From assembly GCA_003008705.1 (NCBI GenBank), contig PDUO01000010.1, positions 1,116,001 through 1,180,000 of the forward strand: a stretch of 64,000 bases of DNA. The letters are read 5' to 3'. Origin of the DNA: Pezicula radicicola (taxonomy: Eukaryota > Ascomycota > Leotiomycetes > Helotiales > Dermateaceae). The notes under the pieces were generated by a model. The model was not told the DNA's origin, made no database searches, and saw only the letters and a list, made by a program, of their open reading frames with translations. A program made the translations under genes and the position numbers. Shown here in pieces: positions 30,979-41,998 of this stretch. Numbering within the stretch: the stretch's first letter is position 1; every line of letters begins with the position of its first letter.

Positions 30979-32446
30979 ATGTCAGAAACGAATAGGACCA
31001 GTACCACAGTTGAGATCCCAGTGATCGACATCTCAGGCTCACAACCGGAATCACAAGTTGCCAAAGAGCTAGTAGACGCAGCAGTGACATATGGCTTCGT
31101 CTACGTCAAAAATCAAGGGAAAGATATCCCCGTAGAGGCCATTGATAATGCTTTTGAACTTGTAAGTCCCCTTGACTTATGTACATAATTGTGAGGGTTG
31201 ACATCTGTATAGTCGCGGAAATTCTTTGCTTCTCCTGTAGAGGAGAAAGAGAAATGTAAAATCTCAGAGAATGTATGTTTTCTACCCCACCTTCGATCGC
31301 GAGGTCTTTCCTCATAGATGGAGTGAAGAATAGAGGATGGTCGGGTATGCATACAGAGACACTAGATGCAAAGAACCAAAGGGTATGTCCATCCAAAGTC
31401 CTATGCACCTGCCCAAAGCTAAGAAATCTCACAGGTGGGAGACTTCAAAGAGTAAGTCAAAACAACCTCTACACCACATTAGAACTTCACTCATCCAACA
31501 TCACCCCACCCAGAGCAATGAACTTTGGTGAATTCGACTCCAACGGCAAAGCACAGCAACCCCTCCCACCAGCATTAAAGGACCACGAATCCGAGATCAA
31601 AGACTTCGAAGACTATTGTTTCAACCTCTGCGTGAAGATCCTAACACTCTTCGCAATTGGTCTCGAAGTAAGTCTTTCCCAAGACCCACCTAAAATCCGA
31701 TCACATTTAAATTTACTAATTGTTATAAAAGATTGAAGAAGCGGCTGGTGGAAGAGACTGGTTCGCATCAAGACATTCCCGATCGCTCGGTCCATCTGGT
31801 CGTACCCTTCGGCTCCTACACTACCCAACCGTCCCAAGAGGTACAGACTACCAACCCGAAGTCGATATCCGAGCAGGAGCCCATTCCGAGTAAGCTCCCT
31901 TCCCAGTCCTTTCACCTCACGTCCATTCCATCTAATTACCCCAACAGCTACGGTTCCATAACCCTCCTCTTCCAACGCCCAGGACAACCAGGTCTCGAAA
32001 TCCTCCCCCCAACAACAAATACGCCCCGATCAGAATACAACACAACCAAAAACTGGACACCCGTCCCCGTCTCTCCCCCATCAACCCAAAACGACCCATC
32101 CCCTCCAATCCTAGTCAACATAGGCGACCTCCTCTCCTACTGGACACTGAACCTCCTAAAATCCACCATCCACCGCGTCGTCTTCCCTATCTCAACCAAA
32201 GAGAAAGGAGGAGAAGATAGATACAGTATAGCATTCTTCTGCCATCCTGCATCTTCTACAGTTTTAGATCCTGTTCCAAGCGCTAGAGTAAAAGCTCAAT
32301 CCCAAAATCAAGAGGTTAATGGTGGAGGTGAGGAGGGAAAGAAAGCGATAACTGCACAGGAACATCTTTTAGGACGATTAAAAGCTAGTTATTTGAGTCT
32401 TTATAGAGATGACGAGGAGAAGGGAGAGAAGGTGGAGAGCACTTGA
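30979..32446 (+). CDS. 2-oxoglutarate/Fe(II) oxygenase, isopenicillin-N-synthase-like
   Basis: Seven exons: 30979-31161, 31213-31272, 31329-31382, 31435-31451, 31514-31667, 31732-31889, 31948-32446, giving 374 residues. Exon 4 is only 17 nt and encodes VGDFK plus part of E; skipping it would break the frame. The N-terminal DIOX_N region reads EIPVIDISG, YGFVYVKNQG, NRGWSGMHTETLDAKNQR, VGDFKEAMNFGEF. Iron ligands are visible: HSD at about residues 207-209, distal His 284 (STIHRVVFP), and Arg300-x-Ser302 (RYSIAF) for 2-oxoglutarate. The Pro/Thr-rich insertion after LLFQRPGQPG is longer than usual. Substrate unknown. Such enzymes are often metabolic oxidases; the neighbours give no pathway clue. 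Confidence 0.88.
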
Positions 32447-32994
32447 ACTTTTTAAGTCTTGGGGTTTGAGGTTCTTGGGGATGAGAGTGGTGATTATTTG
32501 GTATAGAGGGGCTATGAGGTGTACTGTACTGCATAGAAGAGATTCAATTAAATGCTTTTGCTTGGACTGTCAAAGAGCCTCTCCCCGCGGAAAAGAAAAT
32601 ACTTGTTGGAAAATTCTCACTCCGTACACTCAAACCTCAAACCCAACAGAAGAAGTTTTGTTCACGTCGCTAAAGAGTAACTCAAAAAGGAGAAAGGGAC
32701 AAGCGACGGGCTGGCAAAATCAATTACTAGCCACTACAGTATAGACTACAACTCTCTCCTCGTAGAAGTCGAATCTAAAAGTGTACACCCTCTTATCAAC
32801 CATCTGAAACTGTACATCGGAATCATAATATGTACACTCTATACAGCCACATCTATCGCTCAGACAGCCATCAACCAACTCCATCCATGAAAAAATAATC
32901 CACCCCCACCATAAACCGAAATCGCTAAATCTTCCAAATACACAGATTCCATGGAATTCATGATCCCGTTATCATAAAAAATCATCAGGCTCCT
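32447..32994. other. Spacer between convergent genes
   Basis: 548 bp holding two 3' UTRs. AT-rich near 32720-32960. Nothing else seen. Confidence 0.5.
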
Positions 32995-34464
32995 CTAAAC
33001 CAGCTGCGAGACATCGGTGGGTAGTAGCATGTTACTCTTGCTCTTGCCCTTTCCTTTCCCAAGAACATTAGGAATATTTCCCATCGTCTGCTTTCCTTGT
33101 CGAATACTCTCCCGACTTTCCCTTCTCATATTCTCAATATCTCCATTACCTACTAATTCCTCCTCGTCATCCCGGTCGTAAGAGTAGCGGGCTTCTGATA
33201 TGGGGTGACCGTCACTGCTGTCGAATCTCTCAACTGGTAGACTTTGATCTAATTGTGTACGCTCTTCTAAACTTGTGCAACCACCGAAAATACGGTTTAA
33301 CTCTGCGCAAGCTTCCGAATAGCATCTATCTGCTGCTTTTGGGAAACTGAGGGGATTGGGCTTCTTGTCAAATGCGTGTGCTACTTCTCTTATCAGGCCT
33401 CCTTTAACTTTCTTGCCGATTGTAGCGCCGCTTAACCTCTCTCCGAATGCTACGCCCTCTGCGTTCAACATGTCATATTCGCAGGTATATAGTATGATGT
33501 CTTCAGGGTACGCGGCCTTCAGGAGTTTGTCTGATGCGGCCGCAGGAGAGAGATATGGGTCGCAGAAGTCGATCGATCGAAGTGGGTGTAGGTATGCTTC
33601 ATCAAAGAGTGTGGTTAGGGAGGGCGGAAGGTTCTTTTCTGGGGCGGGATTTGTCACGCGCTTTTGATCTCGTGTGATGCGAAAGTCGGTAGGGGGGTAG
33701 AAGGAGATAATGGCGCGGATTGAGAGGTCGGGGATCTTTTGCATGATTTCTAGCTCGGTGGGTTCGAGATCTGTGAGTTTGATGGTGGAAGAGAGGGCCG
33801 AGGCTGTTCGGACTATATCAGGCCGTTTTGGCTGAGGTAGGGAGAGTGTCGAGCGGCTCTGCCAGTACGTACTGCTGGCGCCGTATATGGAGCCATTTGG
33901 GATGTTGGTTAAGGAACGCTTTCCAGCGTTGGTCTGTAGGTCGTGCAGTATGAGGGGGACGGTAAGCGCATAGTTTCCTCCTGATGAGAATCCTGAGAGC
34001 GCAATTCGGTTGGGATCGAGTCGAAGCTCTTCGGCATGCGCTGCGACGTATATCAAAGCATCAGTCCCATCCTCCACGCCCACACTGAAGGGATACTCGG
34101 GAGCTAGACGGTACTCCACGCTGACCACCACAGCTTGGGCATGCTGAACCACAGCTGCCGCCCATCTCGCATCATCCGTTCCTGTACCTAGCGTAAAACC
34201 TCCGCCGTGAAAGTTGAGCACCACTGGCCACCGATATCCATCCTCTTCCTCGTCCAGATATCCTTCAGGTACATAAAAGACAAGCTTGAAGGTGCCAGGA
34301 CTATGCGACAGTCGTGATGGAATAACAATCTTGAATGAGGGGTGGGGTGGTTTGGGGTCGGCGAACTTATGGAGTTTCATTCCGATGGCCATCAGGGCCC
34401 GCCATATTACAGCCTTCATGTATAACAGCCAGCGAGCATACAAGATGCTCATGATACAGAACAA
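32995..34464 (-). CDS. Alpha/beta hydrolase (HSL family), candidate ergosteryl-aspartate hydrolase
   Basis: An intronless frame of 489 residues. It has the hormone-sensitive-lipase oxyanion motif HGGG (residues 86-89, in VVLNFHGGGFTLG), the strand-loop VVVSVEYRLAPEYPF, and the nucleophile elbow GFSSG with Ser160. Likely acid and base are Asp in LYTCEYDMLN and His in IREVAHAF. The N-terminal ~30 residues are hydrophobic (SILYARWLLYMKAVIWRALM) and could anchor it to a membrane. The C-terminal ~90 residues are polar and disordered. It is divergent from erdS at 36117. Fungal ErdH, which removes Asp from ergosteryl-aspartate, is an alpha/beta hydrolase reported alongside ErdS; the position here supports that role but does not prove it. 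Otherwise a general esterase. Confidence 0.85.
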   Translation of the reverse strand: MFCIMSILYARWLLYMKAVIWRALMAIGMKLHKFADPKPPHPSFKIVIPSRLSHSPGTFKLVFYVPEGYLDEEEDGYRWPVVLNFHGGGFTLGTGTDDARWAAAVVQHAQAVVVSVEYRLAPEYPFSVGVEDGTDALIYVAAHAEELRLDPNRIALSGFSSGGNYALTVPLILHDLQTNAGKRSLTNIPNGSIYGASSTYWQSRSTLSLPQPKRPDIVRTASALSSTIKLTDLEPTELEIMQKIPDLSIRAIISFYPPTDFRITRDQKRVTNPAPEKNLPPSLTTLFDEAYLHPLRSIDFCDPYLSPAAASDKLLKAAYPEDIILYTCEYDMLNAEGVAFGERLSGATIGKKVKGGLIREVAHAFDKKPNPLSFPKAADRCYSEACAELNRIFGGCTSLEERTQLDQSLPVERFDSSDGHPISEARYSYDRDDEEELVGNGDIENMRRESRESIRQGKQTMGNIPNVLGKGKGKSKSNMLLPTDVSQLV

Positions 34465-36116
34465 GACTGTTGTGAAAGAAGGGCAGCATAGGTTGATAAG
34501 CGTGGGCTCGAACCCTTGGCGGCTTCATAGGGCCAATAAATGTTGGCTTTGGTACGAGGATGATGAATAGGAGAAGTCGTACTTCGTAATTGGGAGGTAC
34601 AGCCTACTTTCCAGGACAGCGGTAGAGCGCGCTGTCAAATAACTTGGCCTGCTTTTTTGCATATACTCGTACTGAGGGTGAATAAACTTTAAATATAACG
34701 TGGCTCGTCACCCAATAATTAACGTTTATTCATCCCTAGTACGAGTAAATTGGGGTTTCGGGGTCGAAAGATGCGAGAGAGACGTCATCAATGCCAATCG
34801 CACCAGCCAGACGGACGGACCGAGGAATCTCATCACCATGCACCATGCACCCTACGGAAGGTACCCTTTTTATGTAGGGATTTGAGAGAGAACAAGATGC
34901 GTTTTGAAAGAGCACGTGTAGTGTACGAGTGTAGATAAACACGTGGTAGGAAGTCTCTGAATGCAGGTCATTGAGAGTTCACCTCTGTATCCAAGGTTAT
35001 CCAGATTCGATTCAGATTCCACTCAGCAGACTGGTGCTGTGAGACACTGACAATTTATCATACCGTGCTTTGGTACCAGCCACTTTCCGAGGTACGCGAA
35101 GTTTTTGGCATTGTGGCGTTGTTCTAATTACGGGGCTGTCCCTCGGAGCTCACCTCATACTGGAGTGCCTACTTTCCCCTACGGAGTAGTACCTTTTTGT
35201 TCGGCGCTGGCCGGGATTCGGAGAATGTTCATTTGTTGGATCCGTTGAAGACAAAGAAAAGGTGAAACCATGACGTCCCAATGTAGCGCTTGCTCAAGAT
35301 TTCCGATTTCCGATTTTTTTTCTCTGGCAACGATCTCTTCACTAAGCTGCCATAACAGACATGGGAAGCACGTTAACTCGCTGATTAAGACCTGTTAGGT
35401 ATGGCGCTGTTGGGGTTAGTTCCCTTCCATACCGCAGTGTCCAATGGGGTCCAGGTTGCTGCCAAGGTGAGTGCGACGAGAAGCGACGCTAGCAAGTCTC
35501 GACTCTTCTTTGGAAATAATAATTATTGGGGATTCGCCATCAAACTGAATTTGCATGCAGTGCAAGTGCAAGCGTCGCAGCGTCGTCGCAGCGTAACCTT
35601 CGTAAAACACCATCACATCATATCTTAGCCAGACACAGACCCTTGCCCTCCTTCAATAATCGCTCGTAGCCTCGTCTCCGTTTTGCTTCTTTCTGCTTTG
35701 CTTTGTTTTGCTTTGGCCCACACACAGACACCACTCTCTCGTGGATAACCTCGCCTCTTCCATATACTCGCAGTACTCAAAGTACTGTACTGTACTGAAA
35801 ATACTTGCAACTTGCAGGTAAGATTACTACTTCCAAGTACAATTGCGAGTCGAACTTGGAAGTTCCGGCAGATCCGCAACCCCCAGCCTCCAAACTTTAT
35901 TCCCCCTTGTGGCGGCTGATTACTGGTTCTGATCCCTCACAATATCATCAGAAGATCTACCTTGCATCGCCGCGAAAGCCGAAACTGCACTCGGATTATA
36001 AAGCTGTAGAAGGCTCTTGAACATTGATCTGACAGCGCGCAAAATTCTTTTCTTAAACACCCAACGCGACCGTCTTCAATACTTTTGCGAGGTATCCTCA
36101 ATTGTCAACCGCAAGA
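34465..36116. promoter_or_regulatory. Divergent promoter region, hydrolase / erdS
   Basis: 1.65 kb between two divergent start codons. It contains a CAAAGTACTGTACTGTACTG stretch at ~35776-35796 and CT-rich tracts near 35640-35760 that could mark the erdS transcription start. The small frames here are not protein-like. If the two genes work together, shared control would act here. Confidence 0.45.
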
Positions 36117-39100
36117 ATGTCGTTCTTAAAGAAGGCATTCAGGAAGTCCCGGCAGCAATTCGGCAACCCCGCCAACTCGGACAGCACCCTCGGATCCGAG
36201 GAGGGGAAAGATTCAATAAAAAGTTCCATCAACAGTCCCATTAATGGTAGTAATGGCGTGCCCACTCCTGATATTGCTTCAGGCACCTCTACCCCAGATT
36301 CGAGGCGCAAGAGTCGCGACCTCATTGATATGGAGAGGAAGCGACGCAGCATGGACAAGGAACGGTCGAAAGCCGAATCCAAGCAGAGGGAACTGTTGAG
36401 GAGAATTGAGAGCGAAAGATTCATGCAGGAGGGTCCAAAGGAACTCACAGATCTTTACAGGCCGCTCAGTATGAATCAAAGCAAGAAGTGGGAACCAGAT
36501 ACCCGAATTTTGTTCAAGGAAATAGATTTCAAAGGTTAGTACATACTCCAATGTTGGGAACAAAAGTTGGTAGACATGTGCTCCCCCTAGATACGAATTG
36601 ATTTAGTCGGTATGGTTCCAATTGATTGCGTGCTGACTTTCTCCTCTTAGCTATGGAGGGCAAGACGATCAAATTCCGCGCACGCATACACACCCTGCGC
36701 CGAATGAGCGCAAAACTTGTTTTCATTGTGTTCCGTCAGCAGACAATTACCATCCAGGGAGTCCTGCAGACTTTCCGCAGTGAGGGTCAAGAACCTAAAG
36801 GTATATTGAAACCCGCTTTCAGACTCGCTTTAGGTTTAGGCTAACAGCTCATCTACAGATGGAGACGGCGGCAAGGGCACCATCTCGGAGCGCATGGTTC
36901 GAAGTATTGAGCATTACCCTAGCGAGACCATTGTCGAAGTAACCGCAAAGATTCGACAAGCACCAAAACCTGTGAAGAACGCAACTATCCACGACCAAGA
37001 ACTCGAAGTTTCCGAAGTCCACAGAATAACCCAGCTTTCGGAGAATGTTCCTTTCACGGTTTACGATGCAGAAAATATCAATAGGGACAAGGAGGATCAT
37101 GAGAAAGAGGATGATTCCTCTGCCGACGAACTGTCTTCTCCTGCCACTCCAACATCGCGGTCAAGCATGGCTCCTTCCAGCAGAACCAGCGTGGAAGTTA
37201 TGAGCCGGCCAAGTGTGGATGCTGCGAGACATCTTGCTGCTGCACAGCAACCTCGTTCATTGCCTATGCGTGTACGACTGAATAATCGTGTTGTGGATCT
37301 ACGTACTTCGCCCTCCCAATGCATCTTCCGTATCCAGTCCGGCATCTGCAACCTTTTCCGAACATATCTCGATGGACAAGGCTTTATTGAAATTCATACC
37401 CCTAAGTTGCAAGGTGGTGCTACAGAATCCGGTGCAACAGTGTTCGAGCTCAACTACTTCGGTCGATCCGCTTTCCTTGCGCAGTCACCTCAATTGGCAA
37501 AGCAGATGTGCATTGCTGCTGATTTTGAACGTGTATACGAAGTTGGCCCAGTCTTCCGTGCTGAGGACAGTAATACCCCCCGCCACTTGACAGAATACAC
37601 TGGTCTGGATCTCGAGATGGCTTTGGAATCGCACTACCACGAGGCACTAGATATTATTGACGGCATGTTCAAGAACCTCTGGCAAGGAATCTACGATCGT
37701 TATTCGCCTGAGATTGAGATAATATCACAATTCTATCCTCACGAGAAAGTAGAGTGGCTCGATGTTACTCCACGGATCCCCTTTTCAGAAGGCATTCAAA
37801 TGCTTGCAGACAGCGGATACAAGGATGAGGATGGAAGTGTACCTTCACCATACGAAGATCTGTCGACTGCTGCAGAGAAACGCTTGGGAGCTTTGGTCAA
37901 GGAGAAGTACAAGACGGATTACTACATTTTGGACAAGTTCCCAGCTTCTGCAAGACCTTTCTACACAATGCCTGATGCGAACGACGACCGAATTACCAAT
38001 TCTTTCGACATCTTTATGCGCGGGCAAGAAATCCTCTCCGGAGGTCAGCGTATTCACGATGCTAAATTTTTGGAAAAGCGAATGAAGACCTTGGGGGTCA
38101 AGCCAGAATCCATGATCGAGTATATTGAGGGTTTCCGTTGGGGTGCCCCACCACATGCGGGTTGTGGTATTGGTCTTGAGCGACTCACCTACCTGTTTCT
38201 CAACCTTGGAAACATTCGTCTCGCTTCCCTGTTCCCTCGCGACCCTAAGTCGCTTCCAGCAAAGCCACCCCAGCTTTCACTACGCCACGAAGAAGCTAGC
38301 ACTACTAATCCACCTTGGGATAACAAAGACATTGATCCAAACAGTGACCTTGCCAAGAACCCGCAACCACTGGAGAAGCTCATCGCCAACTACGGCGATG
38401 CGGCTAACACTTCTTGGCTAGACGAGCGGTACAAGGTATTCCGCGAGCCTTCGACAGGTGCTGCTCAAGGCTATATCGTTCACAACAATTTCGCTATTGC
38501 AGTGGGCGATCCACTTTGTTCCAAATCTCAATACCCACAAGTCATTTCTGCATACCTGCAACATCTCAAGGATCAAGACAAAAACCTCAAGCCGATTTGG
38601 ATGATTGCTGGTCCGGAAGTGGAAGAATATGTTGGAGAAAAGTTTGCATGGCGTACACTGGCTTGTATTGCTGAGGAGCGTGCAAACCCTCGAGATAATC
38701 CTGCTGCTAAGGATAATGACTTGGCTCGCAAGATCAGACACGCCGAGAAGGAAGGTATGAAACAAATCGCTATACCATCCAACGAGCCCGTCCCGGAAGA
38801 CCTGCGTCAAAAGATTGATGCCCGAATTCAAGATTGGCACAAGAACCGCAAGGGCACTCAAATCCATCTCACACAAATCCGCCCATGGATCGATCAAGAA
38901 CACCGTCGCTACTATTACGCTCAAGGTGCCGACAGTGTCATCCACGCCATTGTTGTCCTACACCAACTCTCCCCTAAGAACGGTTACCAAGTCAAGTTCT
39001 CTCTCGAGTTCCCAAATGCTCCATCTGGAACCATCGAATCTCTCATTCTGTTCGCCATGAAGTCGATCGCTGGTTCGGACCAAGACGTTAAGTCGGTCAC

Positions 39101-39338
39101 TTTCGGAACTGGAGCCATGCCACATATGGAAGGCGGGAGAAATATGGGAAAGACGAAGGTTAAGGCGTTGAAGAAGACATATGATGCTATTAACAAGCAA
39201 TTCAAGTTGACGAACAAGTCCGAGTTCAGAGACAAGATGGGCGTCGTCAACGAGCCAGTCTATGTCTGCTATCCACGTGGTGGTCTCGGCCCTAGTGGTA
39301 TCAAGGCTATCCTAGGTTTCTTGGAAGAGGAAGGTTAG
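36117..39338 (+). CDS. erdS: Ergosteryl-3beta-O-L-aspartate synthase (AspRS-DUF2156 fusion)
   Basis: Exons 36117-36534, 36651-36800 and 36859-39338 give 1015 residues. An N-terminal Lys/Glu-rich helical extension (residues 1-120) precedes an OB-fold anticodon-binding domain (TIKFRARIHTLRRMSAKLVF). An Asp-tRNA synthetase class II core follows, with motif 2 near residue 422 (FRAEDSNTPRHLTEYTGL) and motif 3 near 624 (GCGIGLERLTYLF). From ~680 to the end lies a DUF2156/GNAT-type aminoacyl-tRNA transferase domain (QGYIVHNNFAIAVGDPLC, GEKFAWRTLACIAEE, KFSLEFPNAPSG, VYVCYPRGGLGPSGIKAI). In fungi this fusion (ErdS) charges tRNA-Asp and passes Asp to the 3-OH of ergosterol. Length and order match the known fusion, with no break seen. 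The ordinary cytosolic AspRS should be a different gene. Confidence 0.93.
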
Positions 39339-39946
39339 AGGGCAACGGCGAAAGCTTTGCGACGAGACGATAGAAAAACAAAAAATAATGTGATAAGGAA
39401 GAGATATATGAGAGGAAGAATACCCCAAAGCATGGAAGAAGCAAGAACAGTAGAAGACGAAGAAATTGAGAAACAAATGGAGTTGGAGTTGGACTACCCT
39501 TGAGTCTTACAATGGAATGACATGTTATGGATGGTAATTTTGTTCAAGTTTTATGAAAAATTGGCGTGCAGCATTGGACGTTGTTTGTCGGAAGTTTAAT
39601 TGATACCTCTTTTCTTTTTATATGAATAATAAATAGTAGCTATTGCCTTAATTATAAAATTTTATAGCTCGCATATGCTATGATAGTGTTCTGAGACTCG
39701 TGATAGTCGTCGATATCAATGCTCTCGCCAGTCACTCAATCCACCCACTGCAGTGGTACAGCAATTGTCAAAGCTCCTGGTGCTCCCCTGTCAAATTTCG
39801 TGGGACCTCCCGAAAATTAGCCCAAAAGCTTAAAAGCGCTGCAAACATATATGTTTATTTACACCACATGGTTGTCTACAGCTAATTACCTACTCCTTCC
39901 TCTCCCTAGCCCAGGCTAATACCAACCCCAACCAGCACAACCAACC
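39339..39946. other. Intergenic region downstream of erdS
   Basis: A purine-rich erdS 3' UTR (39350-39500) is followed by AT-rich DNA and then a C/A-rich leader of the 39947 gene. No gene or repeat seen. Confidence 0.5.
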
Positions 39947-40774
39947 ATGCTACGAAAGTTAATAGGAAAAGCCAAAGGGAAGCGCTCAGAAGACAAAAAT
40001 GCATCACAACCAGCAACAGCAACCACCAGCACCCAATATACAGGTGCCTCCGCACCACCTCCAGTAACATCAAGTACCGGTATTAGTACGGGTCCTCAAC
40101 CAAACGCAAAAGTAAACGCAGCAGCAGAAAGTTACGACGACGTACCCGAAACCGAATTAACCGTATCAACTAATGTAACAATCGTGAGGAGATATCGCGA
40201 TCGTGATGAGTGGGGGAATGAAGATGATGATTATTGGACTGCTGATGTGAGGGTTCTTGATTGGTTTGATGGGGGTGCTTCTGGGGGTGGTGGATATGGG
40301 AAGGAGATGAAAATTAGGTTTCAGGAGGGGTTTGAGGGGGGTAGTGGGGTGAGTATGGTGGTTGGGGGACATTTTGCGGTTGAGGGGGTAATGTTTCTTG
40401 ATCCGGGGAAACAGTGGACTAGTACTTTTGTTTTGGTTAGGATGGCTAGGGGGTTAGGGGAGGATGAGATTATAAAAATACAACAAAGGGGTTCTGGATC
40501 TGGAGGGGGGACGGAGAATGGAGGCTTTAAATTTGAGCTCGAGGCTAGGGTTCAGGCTTTACAGGAGGGTTATTGTGTTGTTAGTTGGATGGTTGAGGAT
40601 GATTATGAGAATACGGAGTATGGACAGGCTGCTAAGATTTGTTTTGGGAAGAGTGTTGCTGGGAATGTTAGGGGTGGTATACTGCATCGGACTTGTTTTC
40701 TTAAGGGCGAGTTGATGTCGGCTGATCCGGATGAGAATACTTGGGTTTGTACGGATGTTGAGGTTGTTGAATAA
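39947..40774 (+). CDS. Hypothetical protein with Gly-rich core
   Basis: A single exon of 275 residues. The first ~65 residues are basic, then Thr/Ser/Pro-rich (MLRKLIGKAKGKRSEDKNAS). From ~70 on there is a folded-looking acidic core (VRRYRDRDEWGNEDDDYWTA, VRVLDWFDGG, GKSVAGNVRGGILHRTCFLK) with beta-strand-like alternation and several Gly runs. I do not recognise the family. The base composition changes abruptly inside the gene: the first ~230 nt are A/C-rich, while from ~40190 the coding strand is very poor in C and rich in G/T. The long open frame through such skewed DNA supports real coding. Confidence 0.6.
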   Translation: MLRKLIGKAKGKRSEDKNASQPATATTSTQYTGASAPPPVTSSTGISTGPQPNAKVNAAAESYDDVPETELTVSTNVTIVRRYRDRDEWGNEDDDYWTADVRVLDWFDGGASGGGGYGKEMKIRFQEGFEGGSGVSMVVGGHFAVEGVMFLDPGKQWTSTFVLVRMARGLGEDEIIKIQQRGSGSGGGTENGGFKFELEARVQALQEGYCVVSWMVEDDYENTEYGQAAKICFGKSVAGNVRGGILHRTCFLKGELMSADPDENTWVCTDVEVVE

Positions 40775-41698
40775 TTAGTGGCTGGTGGCTGGTGGATGTT
40801 GGATTTCATGGTTATGGGTGTGAGAGTTGTTGAAGGGAGTGGGGATTGGCTTCTTTATGGCGGGCGTGGTGCTTGGTGTTGAGTGTTAGGTTGATATGTC
40901 TGCATGGTGGCTGTGGTTTTGGAGTGCTTAGGATGACCCGTTGCTGAATGGAATGCAAGCCTTGTCAATATACACGGATCTGTTTAGGGACAGAGGCAGA
41001 AGGGAAAGAAGGGAAGGAGGAACGAAGGGCTTCTGGTGCTACCGATATCGTGGAGGTCTGCTGAGTTGCGGGCATCTTCTCTTCCCTGGCCCTCACACTA
41101 GAGCTCGCCGCTCAAGTCCAACTGTACTAGGCATATGTTCGAGCTTGCTCCTTTCCTTCTATTTTGCAATAAGGTCCCAGGTGGAGATCAACTAGATAGC
41201 ATGGGTGTTTTAGACGCCTGTTGAGAGATTGTGGTCCAGGGAATGATTTCTGGAGTGGGGGTTCGTTGTATGGCTGAACATCGCCCTTTAAAACTTCAGA
41301 CTTGAACTTAGGTAGGATGCAGAAGAGCTTCTTACTAGCTACTATGCTTGCTTAACTTTGAGACATTAGGTGGACAAGGAGCATGTCTCTTTCATAGCTG
41401 ACTTAAGGGTAATTGCCTAAGATAGCGACTCTTATTTTTAATACAAAAGTACGTCTTCTCATGTGCAAGATATCAAGTTCTCCATGACAAATCCCCCCTA
41501 TGTTACTTCACCTATATTCTATCAGTATATCGTATTCGGCTGTCGTAGCCCGTACTCCGGATCCCTTTTATAATTTTCTTAGCGAGTTTGTGACATGTCA
41601 AGAAGTTGCTAGTTCAGTGTATGTGGTGACTAAAGGTAGTTTTGAGCCCTGTTAAAGTACGTTAGGTGAGTTACTCATCTCAAGTCGGTTATTTAGAA
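40775..41698. other. Gene-free region
   Basis: 3' UTR of the 39947 gene, then sequence without convincing frames. A CAAGTAACTC-type unit of the 18-bp minisatellite family first appears at the right end. Confidence 0.5.
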
Positions 41699-41892
41699 CA
41701 ATGGGGTAACTTAAAACAAGTAGGTTTCCCAAATCAAGTAACTCAAAGCAAGTAGATAACTCAAAGCAAGTAGATAACTCAAAGCAAGTAGATAACTCAA
41801 AGCAAGTAGATAACTCAAAGCAAGTAGATAACTCAAAGCAAGTAGATAACCCAAAGCAAGTAGGTAACTCAAAACAAGTGGGTTACTCAATA
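41699..41892. repeat. 18-bp minisatellite ACTCAAAGCAAGTAGATA
   Basis: Near-perfect tandem copies of an 18-bp unit between ~41740 and 41880, flanked by degenerate units (GTAACTTAAAACAAGTAGG, GTGGGTTACTC). Its reverse complement aligns with the 60154-60550 unit (shared pattern GTnA...ACTTGnTnTG). It lies ~110 bp from the stop codon of the 41999-43276 gene. Confidence 0.9.
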
Positions 41893-41998
41893 GTGACAGA
41901 GACGTCTGCTCATATACAGGTTAATCATTACATTAAAACTCTAGCATTCTAACAGCAAGAGGCAGAGTGGCAGCAATATCTAATCTACAAAGCATGAT

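Noticed and set aside
36117..39338. Ordinary cytosolic aspartyl-tRNA synthetase, or a lysyl-phosphatidylglycerol synthase
   Set aside because: The AspRS core is followed in the same exon by a DUF2156 domain. The combination is specific to ErdS, so neither single-function name fits.
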